Shown here: one piece after another, positions 52,799 to 61,762 of the stretch
Layout: each line of letters begins with the position of its first letter
Numbering within the stretch: position 1 is the first letter of the stretch
Origin: Pseudomonas sp. 7P_10.2_Bac1
GTDB lineage: Bacteria > Pseudomonadota > Gammaproteobacteria > Pseudomonadales > Pseudomonadaceae
Direction of reading: 5' to 3'
Assembly (NCBI RefSeq): GCF_025465935.1
Contig: NZ_JANLNV010000094.1
Span: 124,001 to 188,000 of the forward strand
DNA: 64,000 bases
Program-made: the position numbers and the translations under genes
Notes under the pieces: model-generated
What the model saw: only the letters and a program-made list of their open reading frames with translations
What the model was told of the DNA's origin: nothing
The model's database searches: none

Positions 52799-53563
52799 AT
52801 GTACAAACTTGAAGTCCAAGACCTGCATAAGCGCTACGGCAGTCACGAAGTGCTCAAAGGCGTGTCTCTGGCTGCAAAGGCGGGTGATGTAATCAGCATC
52901 ATCGGTTCCAGCGGTTCGGGCAAAAGCACCTTTTTGCGCTGCATCAACCTGCTTGAGCAGCCGCACGCCGGCAAGATCCTGCTCAACAACGAAGAGCTGA
53001 AGCTGGTCGCGAAAAAAGACGGCGCGCTGGTGGCGGCCGATCCCAAGCAGTTGCAGCGCATGCGTTCGCGTCTGTCGATGGTGTTCCAGCATTTCAATCT
53101 GTGGTCACACATGACCGCGCTGGAAAACATCATGGAAGCGCCCGTGCACGTACTGGGCATGGCCAAGGCCGAAGCGCGGGATAAAGCCGAGCATTACCTC
53201 AGCAAAGTGGGTGTGTCCCATCGCAAGGATGCCTACCCTGGGCACATGTCCGGCGGTGAACAGCAGCGCGTGGCGATTGCCCGTGCGCTGGCGATGGAGC
53301 CGGAAGTCATGCTGTTTGACGAGCCGACCTCGGCCCTCGACCCAGAATTGGTGGGTGATGTGTTGAAGGTCATGCAAGACCTTGCCCAGGAAGGCCGGAC
53401 CATGGTGGTGGTGACCCATGAAATGGGCTTTGCCCGCGAAGTGTCCAACCAACTGGTGTTCCTGCACAAAGGGATTGTCGAAGAGAGCGGCAACCCGCGT
53501 GAAGTGCTGGTGAACCCGCAGTGCGAGCGCTTGAAGCAGTTCCTGTCGGGCAGCCTCAAATAA
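52799..53563 (+). CDS. aotP: Arginine/ornithine ABC transporter, ATPase AotP
   Basis: 254-residue HisP-type ATPase. Walker A GSSGSGKST (about 35-43), signature MSGGEQQR, Walker B VMLFDEP, D-loop TSALDP and H-loop VVTHEMG are all present. Start ATG 52799 chosen over the in-frame GTG 52784 because family proteins begin MYKLEVQDLHKRYG. It couples ATP hydrolysis to import through AotQM. Confidence 0.95.
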   Translation: MYKLEVQDLHKRYGSHEVLKGVSLAAKAGDVISIIGSSGSGKSTFLRCINLLEQPHAGKILLNNEELKLVAKKDGALVAADPKQLQRMRSRLSMVFQHFNLWSHMTALENIMEAPVHVLGMAKAEARDKAEHYLSKVGVSHRKDAYPGHMSGGEQQRVAIARALAMEPEVMLFDEPTSALDPELVGDVLKVMQDLAQEGRTMVVVTHEMGFAREVSNQLVFLHKGIVEESGNPREVLVNPQCERLKQFLSGSLK

Positions 53564-53698
53564 TTTAACGTTACGCGAGACTGCTTTTTGCACCAAGTTA
53601 GTGCATGCTGCACGCCATAATAAATAGCGTGGTGGCGGATCTAGCTTGGTGGTTGCCACCTTCGGCATTAACACTGTTCACGTTTCGGATTGCATGCC

Positions 53699-54688
53699 AT
53701 GACTGCCCATCGAATAGGTTTCCTGATTTGGCCCAGCACCAAAGCATTGACGCTTGCGCTGGCCGAGGAGGCCTTGCGGGTCGCCCAACGGGTACACCCG
53801 GAAGTGGCTTACGAACTGGTGTTTCTCAGTGCAGAAACCCCGATCGAGGTCGTGGCAGGGGGCTGGCAATTGCCGGGCGAGCCGTGGGCAGGAAAGCTCG
53901 AAGGCTGCCAGAAGCTGTTTCTGGTCGCCGATGAGCCGCCTGCCACAATCGCCCCGGCGCTCAGCAGTGCGCTCAAGCAACTGGTGCGCGCGGGCTGCGT
54001 GATCGGTGGTCTGTCGGCGGGTGTGTATCCCTTGGCGCAACTGGGCTTGCTCGATGGTTATCGGGCGGCCGTGCATTGGCGCTGGCAGGATGACTTTGCC
54101 GAACGCTTCCCCAAGGTGATTGCCACCAGCCACTTGTTTGACTGGGACCGTGATCGTCTGAGCGCCTGTGGCGGCATGTCGGTGCTGGACTTGTTGCTGG
54201 CCTTGCTGGCTCGCGATCACGGCGCGGAGCTGGCGGGGGCGGTGTCGGAAGAGCTGGTGGTCGAGCGGATTCGCGAAGGCGGTGAGCGTCAGCGTATTCC
54301 GCTGCAAAACCGCCTGGGCTCCAGCCATCCGAAACTCACCCAGGCCGTGTTGCTCATGGAAGCCAACATTGAAGAGCCGCTGACCACCGATGAAATCGCG
54401 CAGCATGTGTGCGTGTCCCGTCGCCAGCTGGAGCGTATCTTCAAGCAATACCTCAACCGGGTTCCGAGCCAGTACTACCTTGAGCTGCGCTTGAACAAGG
54501 CCCGTCAAATGCTGATGCAGACCAGCAAATCGATCATTCAGATCGGCTTGTCATGCGGGTTCTCCTCGGGGCCGCATTTCTCCAGTGCCTACCGCAACTT
54601 CTTTGGTGCCACGCCGCGCGAAGACCGCAACCAGCGCCGCAGCAGCAGCCCGTTCGAATTGTCGTCGGTGCCTTCCGAGCGCGGCTGA
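53699..54688 (+). CDS. argR: Arginine-responsive regulator ArgR (AraC family)
   Basis: 329-residue regulator. The N-terminal half is a DJ-1/PfpI-like effector domain (IGFLIWPSTKALTLALAEEALR at about 5-26, GGLSAGVYPLAQLGLLDGY near 105-123). Two AraC-type helix-turn-helices form the C-terminus (TTDEIAQHVCVSRRQLERIFKQYL and IIQIGLSCGFSSGPHFSSAYRNFFG). In P. aeruginosa it activates aot and aru operons with arginine and represses biosynthetic genes. Start ATG 53699, matching the highly conserved MTAHRIGFLIWPSTKALTL. Confidence 0.96.
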   Translation: MTAHRIGFLIWPSTKALTLALAEEALRVAQRVHPEVAYELVFLSAETPIEVVAGGWQLPGEPWAGKLEGCQKLFLVADEPPATIAPALSSALKQLVRAGCVIGGLSAGVYPLAQLGLLDGYRAAVHWRWQDDFAERFPKVIATSHLFDWDRDRLSACGGMSVLDLLLALLARDHGAELAGAVSEELVVERIREGGERQRIPLQNRLGSSHPKLTQAVLLMEANIEEPLTTDEIAQHVCVSRRQLERIFKQYLNRVPSQYYLELRLNKARQMLMQTSKSIIQIGLSCGFSSGPHFSSAYRNFFGATPREDRNQRRSSSPFELSSVPSERG

Positions 54689-54707
54689 GCCAGCCCTTGA
54701 TGCATGC

Positions 54708-54772
54708 GTAGGGGCAAGCTTGTCTCGCGATCTTTTGATCTATAAAAGATCGCGAGCAAGCTTGCCCCTACA
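54708..54772. repeat. REPIN-like inverted repeat, class A
   Basis: GTAGGGGCAAGCTTG and CAAGCTTGCCCCTAC arms around GATCTTTTGATC; one of the most symmetric copies in the window. Between argR and aruC. Confidence 0.88.
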
Positions 54773-54858
54773 GATCATGGGCAGTCGGTGTTTTTTCTCG
54801 TTACAAAAGGCTTTTCTCGGCACGCCCAGCGTTTAAACTGCGTCTTTGCGAAGCAATA

Positions 54859-54925
54859 TGTCGCATTGCTATAAACCCGGCCATACCGGGGTTTGGCGCT
54901 ATAAGAAGTTGTCGCTTGGCGGCAA
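54859..54925 (+). promoter_or_regulatory. Candidate ArgR operator upstream of aruC
   Basis: Two exact TGTCGC-N8-AA half-sites (54859-54874 and 54910-54925) with a weaker TGGCGC at 54894. Clustered half-sites before the aru operon, which ArgR activates in P. aeruginosa, make a functional operator likely. Confidence 0.62.
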
Positions 54926-55002
54926 GGCCGCATCACCATCTGTCCTTACAATCCCCCCATCGCTCGCCATTTTAGGCTGGCGTTTCTCATCAGGAGACTC
55001 CG

Positions 55003-56220
55003 ATGTCCGTTGAGCAAGCCCCGGTGCAACGCGCCGATTTCGATCAGGTCATGGTTCCGAACTACGCACCTGCTGCTTTCATTCCTGTGCGTGGCGCCGG
55101 TTCCCGAGTCTGGGACCAGTCGGGGCGCGAACTCATCGACTTCGCAGGCGGCATTGCGGTTAACGTGTTGGGCCACGCTCACCCGGCGCTGGTCGGCGCC
55201 TTGACCGAGCAGGCCAATAACCTGTGGCACGTGTCCAACGTGTTCACCAACGAACCGGCGCTGCGCCTGGCTAAAAAGCTGGTAGACGCGACCTTCGCTG
55301 AACGCGTGTTCTTCTGCAACTCCGGCGCCGAAGCCAACGAAGCGGCCTTCAAGCTGGCCCGTCGTGTGGCGTTCGACCGCTTCGGTGACGAGAAATACGA
55401 AATCATCGCGGCTCTCAACAGCTTCCACGGCCGCACGCTGTTCACAGTCAACGTGGGCGGGCAGTCGAAGTACTCCGACGGTTTCGGTCCAAAAATCACC
55501 GGCATCACGCACATCCCGTTCAACGATCTCGACGCCCTGAAGGCGGCGATCTCGGACAAAACCTGTGCCGTGGTACTGGAACCGGTACAAGGCGAGGGCG
55601 GCGTGTTGCCTGCCGAAAAGGCTTACCTGCAAGGCGCGCGTGAACTGTGCGACAAACACAACGCGCTGCTGGTGTTTGACGAAGTGCAAACCGGCATGGG
55701 CCGTACCGGCCAACTGTTTGCCTACCAGCACTACGGCGTGACGCCGGACATCCTCACCAGCGCCAAAAGCCTGGGCGGCGGTTTTCCGATTGCCGCCATG
55801 TTGACCACCGAAGACCTGGCCAAACACCTTGTGGTCGGCACCCATGGCACCACTTACGGCGGTAACCCGCTGGCGTGCGCGGTGGCCAATGCGGTGATCG
55901 ACGTGATCAACACCCCTGAAGTGTTGCAAGGCGTTGAAGCCAAGCATCAACTGTTCAAAACCCGCCTTCAGAGCATTGGCCAGCAGTACGGCGTGTTCAC
56001 TGAAGTGCGCGGTCTGGGCCTGCTCATCGGTTGCGTCTTGAGCGACGCCTGGAAGGGCCGCGCCAAAGACATCTTCAACGCGGCTGAAAAAGAAAACCTG
56101 ATGATCCTGCAAGCCGGCCCGGACGTGGTGCGTTTCGCGCCAAGCCTGGTGGTAGAAGAAGCAGACATCACTGAAGGCCTGGATCGTTTTGAGCGTGCAG
56201 TGAAAAACCTGACCGCCTGA
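55003..56220 (+). CDS. aruC: Succinylornithine aminotransferase / acetylornithine aminotransferase
   Basis: 405-residue PLP enzyme, class III aminotransferase. It converts N2-succinylornithine to succinylglutamate semialdehyde in arginine catabolism, and in Pseudomonas also serves in arginine synthesis. The PLP lysine K255 is in ILTSAKSLGGGFPI, and the glycine-rich FFCNSGAEANEAAFKLAR motif is at about 104-121. First gene of aruCFGDBE. Start ATG 55003 preceded by AGGAG. Confidence 0.95.
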   Translation: MSVEQAPVQRADFDQVMVPNYAPAAFIPVRGAGSRVWDQSGRELIDFAGGIAVNVLGHAHPALVGALTEQANNLWHVSNVFTNEPALRLAKKLVDATFAERVFFCNSGAEANEAAFKLARRVAFDRFGDEKYEIIAALNSFHGRTLFTVNVGGQSKYSDGFGPKITGITHIPFNDLDALKAAISDKTCAVVLEPVQGEGGVLPAEKAYLQGARELCDKHNALLVFDEVQTGMGRTGQLFAYQHYGVTPDILTSAKSLGGGFPIAAMLTTEDLAKHLVVGTHGTTYGGNPLACAVANAVIDVINTPEVLQGVEAKHQLFKTRLQSIGQQYGVFTEVRGLGLLIGCVLSDAWKGRAKDIFNAAEKENLMILQAGPDVVRFAPSLVVEEADITEGLDRFERAVKNLTA

Positions 56221-56233
56221 TCCACGCCATACC

Positions 56234-56303
56234 CTGTAGGAGCGAGCTCGCCTCGCGATCTTTTAATCTTTTAAAAGACCGTGAGACATGCTCGCCCCTA
56301 CAG
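56234..56303. repeat. REPIN-like inverted repeat, class A
   Basis: TGTAGGAGCGAGCTCGCC and ATGCTCGCCCCTACAG arms around GATCTTTTAATCTTTTAAAAG. Between aruC and aruF. Confidence 0.85.
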
Positions 56304-56341
56304 GGCCCCATTTTTTATTTTCTGGATTAAGGAGTGACACC

Positions 56342-57361
56342 ATGCTGGTGATGCGCCCCGCGCAAATGGCTGACCTGAACGAGGTACAGCGTCTGGCTGC
56401 GGACAGCCCGATTGGTGTCACTTCATTGCCGGACGACCTCGACCGTCTGCGCGACAAGATTGCCGCCTCCGAAGCCTCGTTTGCCGCTGAAGTGAGCTTC
56501 AATGGCGAAGAAAGTTACTTCTTCGTCCTCGAAGACACGTCAACCGGCAAGCTGGTGGGGTGTTCGGCGATTGTCGCGTCGGCCGGGTACTCCGAGCCTT
56601 TTTACAGTTTTCGTAACGAGACCTTCGTTCACGCATCGCGGGAACTGAAGATCCATAACAAGATTCACGTGTTGTCGCAGTGTCACGACCTGACCGGCAA
56701 CAGCCTGCTGACCAGCTTTTATGTAGTCCCGGAACTGGTAGGCACGGCCTGGTCCGAACTCAACTCCCGTGGCCGCCTGCTGTTTGTGGCCAACCACCCG
56801 GAGCGCTTTGCCGACTCGGTGGTGACCGAGATCGTCGGTTACAGCGATGAGCAGGGCGATTCGCCGTTCTGGGATGCCATTGGCCGCAACTTCTTTGATT
56901 TGAACTACGCCGCCGCCGAGCGTCTGTGCGGGCTGAAAAGCCGTACCTTCCTCGCCGAGCTGATGCCGCATTACCCCATTTACGTGCCGCTGCTGCCCGA
57001 CACCGCCCAGGAAGCCATGGGGCAGGTGCACCCGCGTGCGCAAATCACCTTCGACATCCTGATGCGCGAAGGTTTCGAGACCGATCATTACATCGACATT
57101 TTCGACGGCGGCCCGACCCTGCATGCGCGGGTATCGGGCATTCGTTCGATCGCTCAAAGCCGTGTGGTACCGGTCAAGATCGGTGAGCCGGTTCGCGGTG
57201 GTGGTCGCCAGTACTTGGTGGCCAACGCCCAGTTGCAGGACTACCGAGCCGTATTGCTGGAGCTCGATTGGGCGCCGGGCAAACCGGTCACGCTGGATCT
57301 GGAAGCGGCCGAAGCGCTTGGCGTTGGCGAAGGCGTCAGCGTGCGAGTGGTTGCGGTTTAA
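56342..57361 (+). CDS. aruF: Arginine N-succinyltransferase, alpha subunit
   Basis: 339-residue AstA-type acyltransferase that transfers succinyl from succinyl-CoA to arginine or ornithine, first step of the AST pathway. It forms a heterodimer with AruG. The N-terminus MLVMRPAQMADLNEVQRLAADSPIG has the GNAT-like start; SKLVGCSAIVASAGYSEPFYSF-type residues (about 73-96) and the DIFDGGPTLHARVSGIRSI segment (about 258-276) are family hallmarks. AAGGAG precedes the ATG. Confidence 0.95.
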   Translation: MLVMRPAQMADLNEVQRLAADSPIGVTSLPDDLDRLRDKIAASEASFAAEVSFNGEESYFFVLEDTSTGKLVGCSAIVASAGYSEPFYSFRNETFVHASRELKIHNKIHVLSQCHDLTGNSLLTSFYVVPELVGTAWSELNSRGRLLFVANHPERFADSVVTEIVGYSDEQGDSPFWDAIGRNFFDLNYAAAERLCGLKSRTFLAELMPHYPIYVPLLPDTAQEAMGQVHPRAQITFDILMREGFETDHYIDIFDGGPTLHARVSGIRSIAQSRVVPVKIGEPVRGGGRQYLVANAQLQDYRAVLLELDWAPGKPVTLDLEAAEALGVGEGVSVRVVAV

Positions 57362-57416
57362 CGCGTTTGAGCGAGTGTCACGGGGTTCGTCAGCGAGCCC
57401 TGTTTAAGGAGATAGC

Positions 57417-58454
57417 ATGATCGTTCGTCCTGTACGCAATAGCGATTTACCGGCCCTGATTGAACTGGCCCGCAGCACCGGCACCGGCCTGACCACCCTG
57501 CCGGCCAATGAAGAACGCCTGTTACACCGTGTCAGCTGGGCTGAAAAAGCGTTTCGTGGCGAAGCCGAACGTGCCGATGCCGACTACCTGTTCGTGCTCG
57601 AAGATGACGACGGCAAAGTGGTCGGCATTTCTGCCATCGCCGGCGCAGTGGGCCTGCGCGAGCCGTGGTACAACTTCCGGGTCGGCCTGACGGTCAGCGC
57701 CTCCCAGGAGCTGAACATCTACCGCGAAATCCCGACCCTGTTCCTGGCCAACGACCTGACGGGCAACTCTGAGCTGTGCTCGTTGTTCCTCAGTGCCGAC
57801 CACCGCAATGGCCTTAACGGCCGCATGCTGGCCAAGGCGCGCATGCTGTTCATTGCCGAGTTCCCTGAACTGTTTGGCGACAAGATCATTGCCGAAATGC
57901 GCGGCATGTCGGACGAAAGCGGGCGCTCGCCTTTCTGGGAAAGCCTGGGGCGACACTTCTTCAAAATGGAATTCAGCCAGGCTGACTACCTCACCGGCGT
58001 GGGCAACAAGGCTTTTATCGCCGAGTTGATGCCCAAGTTCCCGGTGTACACCTGCTTCCTGTCCGAAAGCGCCCGTGCGGTGATCGGCAAGGTTCACACC
58101 GACACTGAGCCTGCCTTGAACATGCTCAAGAGCGAAGGTTTCAGCTATCAGGGCTACGTCGATATTTTCGATGCGGGCCCAGCAGTGGAATGCGAAACCA
58201 CCAAGATTCGCGCCGTGCGTGACAGCGAAACCCTGGTGCTGGCCATCGGCACGCCAGGCGACGACGCCACCACTTACCTGATTCACAACCGCAAGCGCGA
58301 AGAGTGTCGCATCACTGCCGCTCCGGCGCGCTTGGCCGCAGGCACGCTGGTCGTCGACAAACTGACCGCCAAGCGTCTGCAATTGAGTGCGGGTGACCAG
58401 GTGCGCGCCGTACCGTTGTCTGCCCAGCCAGCCGCCTCTCGGGAGTCCAAATAA
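57417..58454 (+). CDS. aruG: Arginine N-succinyltransferase, beta subunit
   Basis: 345-residue paralogue of AruF (MIVRPVRNSDLPALIELARSTG, VVGISAIAGAVGLREPWYNF and DIFDAGPAVECETTKIRAVRDS). Pseudomonas carries two tandem copies, unlike enteric bacteria with one AstA. The last base overlaps aruD as TAATG. Confidence 0.95.
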   Translation: MIVRPVRNSDLPALIELARSTGTGLTTLPANEERLLHRVSWAEKAFRGEAERADADYLFVLEDDDGKVVGISAIAGAVGLREPWYNFRVGLTVSASQELNIYREIPTLFLANDLTGNSELCSLFLSADHRNGLNGRMLAKARMLFIAEFPELFGDKIIAEMRGMSDESGRSPFWESLGRHFFKMEFSQADYLTGVGNKAFIAELMPKFPVYTCFLSESARAVIGKVHTDTEPALNMLKSEGFSYQGYVDIFDAGPAVECETTKIRAVRDSETLVLAIGTPGDDATTYLIHNRKREECRITAAPARLAAGTLVVDKLTAKRLQLSAGDQVRAVPLSAQPAASRESK

Positions 58455-59920
58455 TGAGCACGTTGTACATTGCAGGCGCCTGGCAGGACGGCCAGGGCGA
58501 AATCATTGAATCGCTGAACCCGGTGACCCAGCAAGTGCTGTGGACCGGCAATGCAGCCAATGCCGAGCAGGTGAGCGAGGCGGTCAAGGCTGCGCGCCAA
58601 GCATTCCCGAGTTGGGCCAGACGCTCGTTCGAGGAGCGTCTGGGTGTGCTTGAAGCCTTTGCGGCGAGCCTGAAAAAACACGCGGATGAACTGGCCCACA
58701 GCATCGGCGAAGAAACCGGCAAACCCTTGTGGGAGGCGGCCACCGAAGTCACCAGCATGATCAACAAGGTGGCGATTTCGGTGCAAAGCTATCGCGAGCG
58801 TACCGGTGAAAAAAGCGGCCCATTGGGGGATGCCACCGCCGTGCTGCGACACAAGCCACACGGCGTGGTTGCGGTGTTTGGCCCGTACAACTTCCCGGGG
58901 CACTTGGCCAACGGGCACATCGTCCCGGCCTTGCTGGCGGGTAACTGCGTGGTGTTCAAGCCGAGCGAGCTGACCCCGAAAGTTGCCGAGCTGACCGTGA
59001 ATTGCTGGATCGAAGCCGGTTTGCCTGCGGGCGTACTGAACCTGGTGCAAGGTGCGCGCAAGACCGGTGTCGCGTTGGCGGCCCACGCCGGCATCGACGG
59101 TTTGTTTTTCACCGGTTCCAGCCGCACTGGCAACAGCTTGCATCAGCAGTTTGCCGGACGACCGGACAAAATCCTGGCGCTGGAAATGGGCGGCAACAAC
59201 CCGCTGGTGGTCGATCAGGTCGCTGATCTGGACGCTGCGGTGTACACCATCATCCAGTCGGCCTTTATCTCGGCAGGCCAGCGTTGCACCTGTGCGCGCC
59301 GCTTGCTGGTGCCGCAAGGCGCGTGGGGCGATAGCCTGTTGGAGCGTCTGGTCGACGTCTGCAAAAGCATCGACGTGGGCGCGTTTGACCAGCAGCCCGC
59401 ACCGTTCATGGGCTCGGTGATTTCCTTGTCGGCGGCCCGTGACTTGCTGGCCGCCCAGTCGCTGTTGATCGATAACGGCGCTCAAGTGCTGCTGCGCATG
59501 AGCCAGCCAAATGCGACCTCGGCGTTGCTGACGCCGGGCATTATCGATGTGACGGCGGTGAGCGAGCGCTCAGACGAAGAATTATTCGGGCCGTTGTTGC
59601 AGGTGATTCGCTACGCCGATTTTGATGCTGCGATAGCTGAAGCCAACAACACCGCCTATGGATTGGCGGCGGGCTTGTTGTCGGATTCCGAGGCGCGTTA
59701 CCAGCAGTTCTGGCTCGAAAGCCGCGCCGGCATTGTGAACTGGAACAAACAACTCACCGGTGCTGCCAGCAGCGCGCCATTTGGCGGGATAGGCGCATCG
59801 GGCAACCATCGCGCCAGTGCGTATTACGCTGCTGACTATTGCGCGTACCCGGTTGCGTCGCTGGAAACCCCGAGCCTTGCGCTGCCCGCTGCATTGACAC
59901 CGGGCGTGAGATTGCCTTAA
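58454..59920 (+). CDS. aruD: Succinylglutamate-semialdehyde dehydrogenase
   Basis: 488-residue NAD-dependent aldehyde dehydrogenase (AstD) that oxidises succinylglutamate semialdehyde to succinylglutamate. The catalytic cysteine is C278 in FISAGQRCTCARR, the general-base glutamate is in ALEMGGNNPL, and the cofactor segment is FTGSSRTGN. It starts within the stop of aruG, so the two are translationally coupled. Confidence 0.95.
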   Translation: MSTLYIAGAWQDGQGEIIESLNPVTQQVLWTGNAANAEQVSEAVKAARQAFPSWARRSFEERLGVLEAFAASLKKHADELAHSIGEETGKPLWEAATEVTSMINKVAISVQSYRERTGEKSGPLGDATAVLRHKPHGVVAVFGPYNFPGHLANGHIVPALLAGNCVVFKPSELTPKVAELTVNCWIEAGLPAGVLNLVQGARKTGVALAAHAGIDGLFFTGSSRTGNSLHQQFAGRPDKILALEMGGNNPLVVDQVADLDAAVYTIIQSAFISAGQRCTCARRLLVPQGAWGDSLLERLVDVCKSIDVGAFDQQPAPFMGSVISLSAARDLLAAQSLLIDNGAQVLLRMSQPNATSALLTPGIIDVTAVSERSDEELFGPLLQVIRYADFDAAIAEANNTAYGLAAGLLSDSEARYQQFWLESRAGIVNWNKQLTGAASSAPFGGIGASGNHRASAYYAADYCAYPVASLETPSLALPAALTPGVRLP

Positions 59921-59935
59921 GGCCTCATATCGTCA

Positions 59936-60024
59936 CTGTGGGAGCGTGCGTGCTCGCGATGCAGGCCACGCGGTTTTACGGTTGAGCCGCGATGATGCCA
60001 TTGCGAGCAAGCCCGCTCCCACAG
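59936..60024. repeat. REPIN-like inverted repeat, class B
   Basis: CTGTGGGAGCGTGCGTGCTC and GAGCAAGCCCGCTCCCACAG arms about 50 bases apart, matching the commonest REP class of fluorescent pseudomonads. Between aruD and aruB. Confidence 0.9.
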
Positions 60025-60073
60025 GTCAAGTGCTCTACCTTGTCTATTACCACCGTTTGCCGGAGCCTCACCG

Positions 60074-61420
60074 ATGAAATCCTTTGAAGTCAACTTTGAC
60101 GGTCTAGTGGGGCCGACCCATAACTACGGCGGTTTGTCCTTCGGCAATGTCGCGTCCCAGAGCAACAGCCAACAGGCTTCCAACCCCAAGGAAGCTGCGC
60201 TGCAAGGCCTGGAAAAAATGAAGGCGCTGATGGACATGGGCTTTGTCCAGGGCGTGCTGGCTCCCCAGGAGCGCCCGGATGTTGGCGCGTTGCGCAGCCT
60301 GGGTTTTAGCGGTACAGACGCCCAAGTGATTGAGCGCGCCGCCAAAGAATCCATGCCGCTGCTGGCCGCCACTTGTTCGGCCTCCAGCATGTGGGTGGCC
60401 AATGCGGCTACCGTCAGCCCGAGCGCCGATACGGCAGACGGGCGTGTGCATTTCACCGCTGCCAATCTCAACTGCAAATTTCACCGCAGCATCGAGCATC
60501 CCACCACCAGCCGCGTGCTGGGCGCGATGTTTGCCGATCAGCAACACTTTGCCCATCACGCTGCGCTGCCCGCAGTGGCTCAGTTTGGTGATGAAGGCGC
60601 CGCCAACCACACGCGGTTTTGCCGTGACTACGGCGAGGCCGGGGTGGAGTTTTTTGTCTTCGGGCGCAGCGCGTTCGACAGTCGTTACCCGGCGCCGCAA
60701 AAGTACCCGGCGCGTCAGACCCTCGAAGCGTCTCAAGCCGTGGCGCGCCTGCACGGTTTGAGCGAGGAGGGCGTGGTCTTCGCCCAGCAAAATCCGTCGG
60801 TGATCGATCAGGGTGTGTTCCATAACGACGTCATCGCGGTGGGCAATGGCGAGTTGTTGTTCCATCATCAGGACGCTTTCCTCAATACCGAGTCGATGCT
60901 CGATGAATTGCGCCGCAAGCTGGCCGCCCGCGGGGCTGCGTTCGAATCCATCAGCGTGCCGCGTGATCAGGTGTCGGTCGATGACGCGGTGCGTTCTTAT
61001 CTGTTCAACAGCCAATTGTTGAGCCGCGCTGACGGTTCAATGCTGCTGATCGTGCCCGAAGAGTGTCGCAGCAACCCGCGTGTCTGGCAGTACCTGCAAG
61101 GCCTGACCAGCGCTGGCGGGCCGATCCGTGAAGTGAAAGTCTTTGATCTCAAGCAGAGCATGCAGAACGGCGGTGGCCCGGCGTGCCTGCGGTTGCGTGT
61201 GGCGTTGAATGAGACAGAGCTGGCGGCGGTCAACCCCGGGGTTATCATGACTGCCCCGTTGTACGACACGCTGACCGGCTGGGTGAACAAGCACTACCGC
61301 GATGCCTTGCGCGAAAGCGACCTGGCTGACCCGCAATTGTTGCTTGAATGCCGGACGGCACTGGATGAACTGACGCAAATCCTTAAACTGGGCTCGGTTT
61401 ACCCGTTTCAGATCAATTGA
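60074..61420 (+). CDS. aruB: N-succinylarginine dihydrolase
   Basis: 448-residue AstB enzyme that hydrolyses succinylarginine to succinylornithine, CO2 and two NH3. The conserved start FEVNFDGLVGPTHNYGGLSFGNVAS and the catalytic cysteine C371 in GGGPACLRLRVAL are present, as is the histidine-bearing NDV-containing segment GVFHNDVIAVGN. It belongs to the amidinotransferase fold. Confidence 0.96.
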   Translation: MKSFEVNFDGLVGPTHNYGGLSFGNVASQSNSQQASNPKEAALQGLEKMKALMDMGFVQGVLAPQERPDVGALRSLGFSGTDAQVIERAAKESMPLLAATCSASSMWVANAATVSPSADTADGRVHFTAANLNCKFHRSIEHPTTSRVLGAMFADQQHFAHHAALPAVAQFGDEGAANHTRFCRDYGEAGVEFFVFGRSAFDSRYPAPQKYPARQTLEASQAVARLHGLSEEGVVFAQQNPSVIDQGVFHNDVIAVGNGELLFHHQDAFLNTESMLDELRRKLAARGAAFESISVPRDQVSVDDAVRSYLFNSQLLSRADGSMLLIVPEECRSNPRVWQYLQGLTSAGGPIREVKVFDLKQSMQNGGGPACLRLRVALNETELAAVNPGVIMTAPLYDTLTGWVNKHYRDALRESDLADPQLLLECRTALDELTQILKLGSVYPFQIN

Positions 61421-61464
61421 ACCTGCGCCCACGCGCTACCTGATTTTCCAATGAGAGCACAATT

Positions 61465-61749
61465 ATGAGCGATTCCCTGCAGCTGATCCTTGAAGACACA
61501 GACGGCACGCAACTGCAAACGTCCTGCACCCGCGTTGCGGTCCTGTGGCAGGGTAAAGAGCTGTGGATCCAGCAAGATGGCCGTGGCCAATTGCTGATCG
61601 GTGTGGACGTAGAAGAAGGCGATGCTGAATACGCCAACCTGCTGCTGCGCCCATTGGCAACTAACCTTGTTAGTCTGCAACTGGAGATGGAACCGGCTGA
61701 TCCGAGTGACGAAGACGGTCACGTGCACGGCCCGGACTGTAATCACTGA
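61465..61749 (+). CDS. Conserved small protein between aruB and aruE
   Basis: 94 residues, no signal peptide. It begins with a beta-rich region (LQLILEDTDGTQLQTSCTRVAVLWQGKELWIQQ), has an acidic middle and ends DEDGHVHGPDCNH, a His/Cys tail that could bind metal. It keeps the same place in the aru operon in other pseudomonads (the PA0900 position), with only 15-45 bases to either neighbour, so it is likely co-expressed. Function unknown. Confidence 0.8.
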   Translation: MSDSLQLILEDTDGTQLQTSCTRVAVLWQGKELWIQQDGRGQLLIGVDVEEGDAEYANLLLRPLATNLVSLQLEMEPADPSDEDGHVHGPDCNH

Positions 61750-61762
61750 TTAAGGAAGCCCT

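Larger units (their letters stand above)
54689..55002 (+). other. aruC upstream regulatory region
   Basis: 314 bases holding a class A REPIN (54708-54772), an AGCAAT/ATTGCT inverted repeat (54852-54870) and ArgR half-site matches at 54859 and 54910. No gene is seen. Confidence 0.6.
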
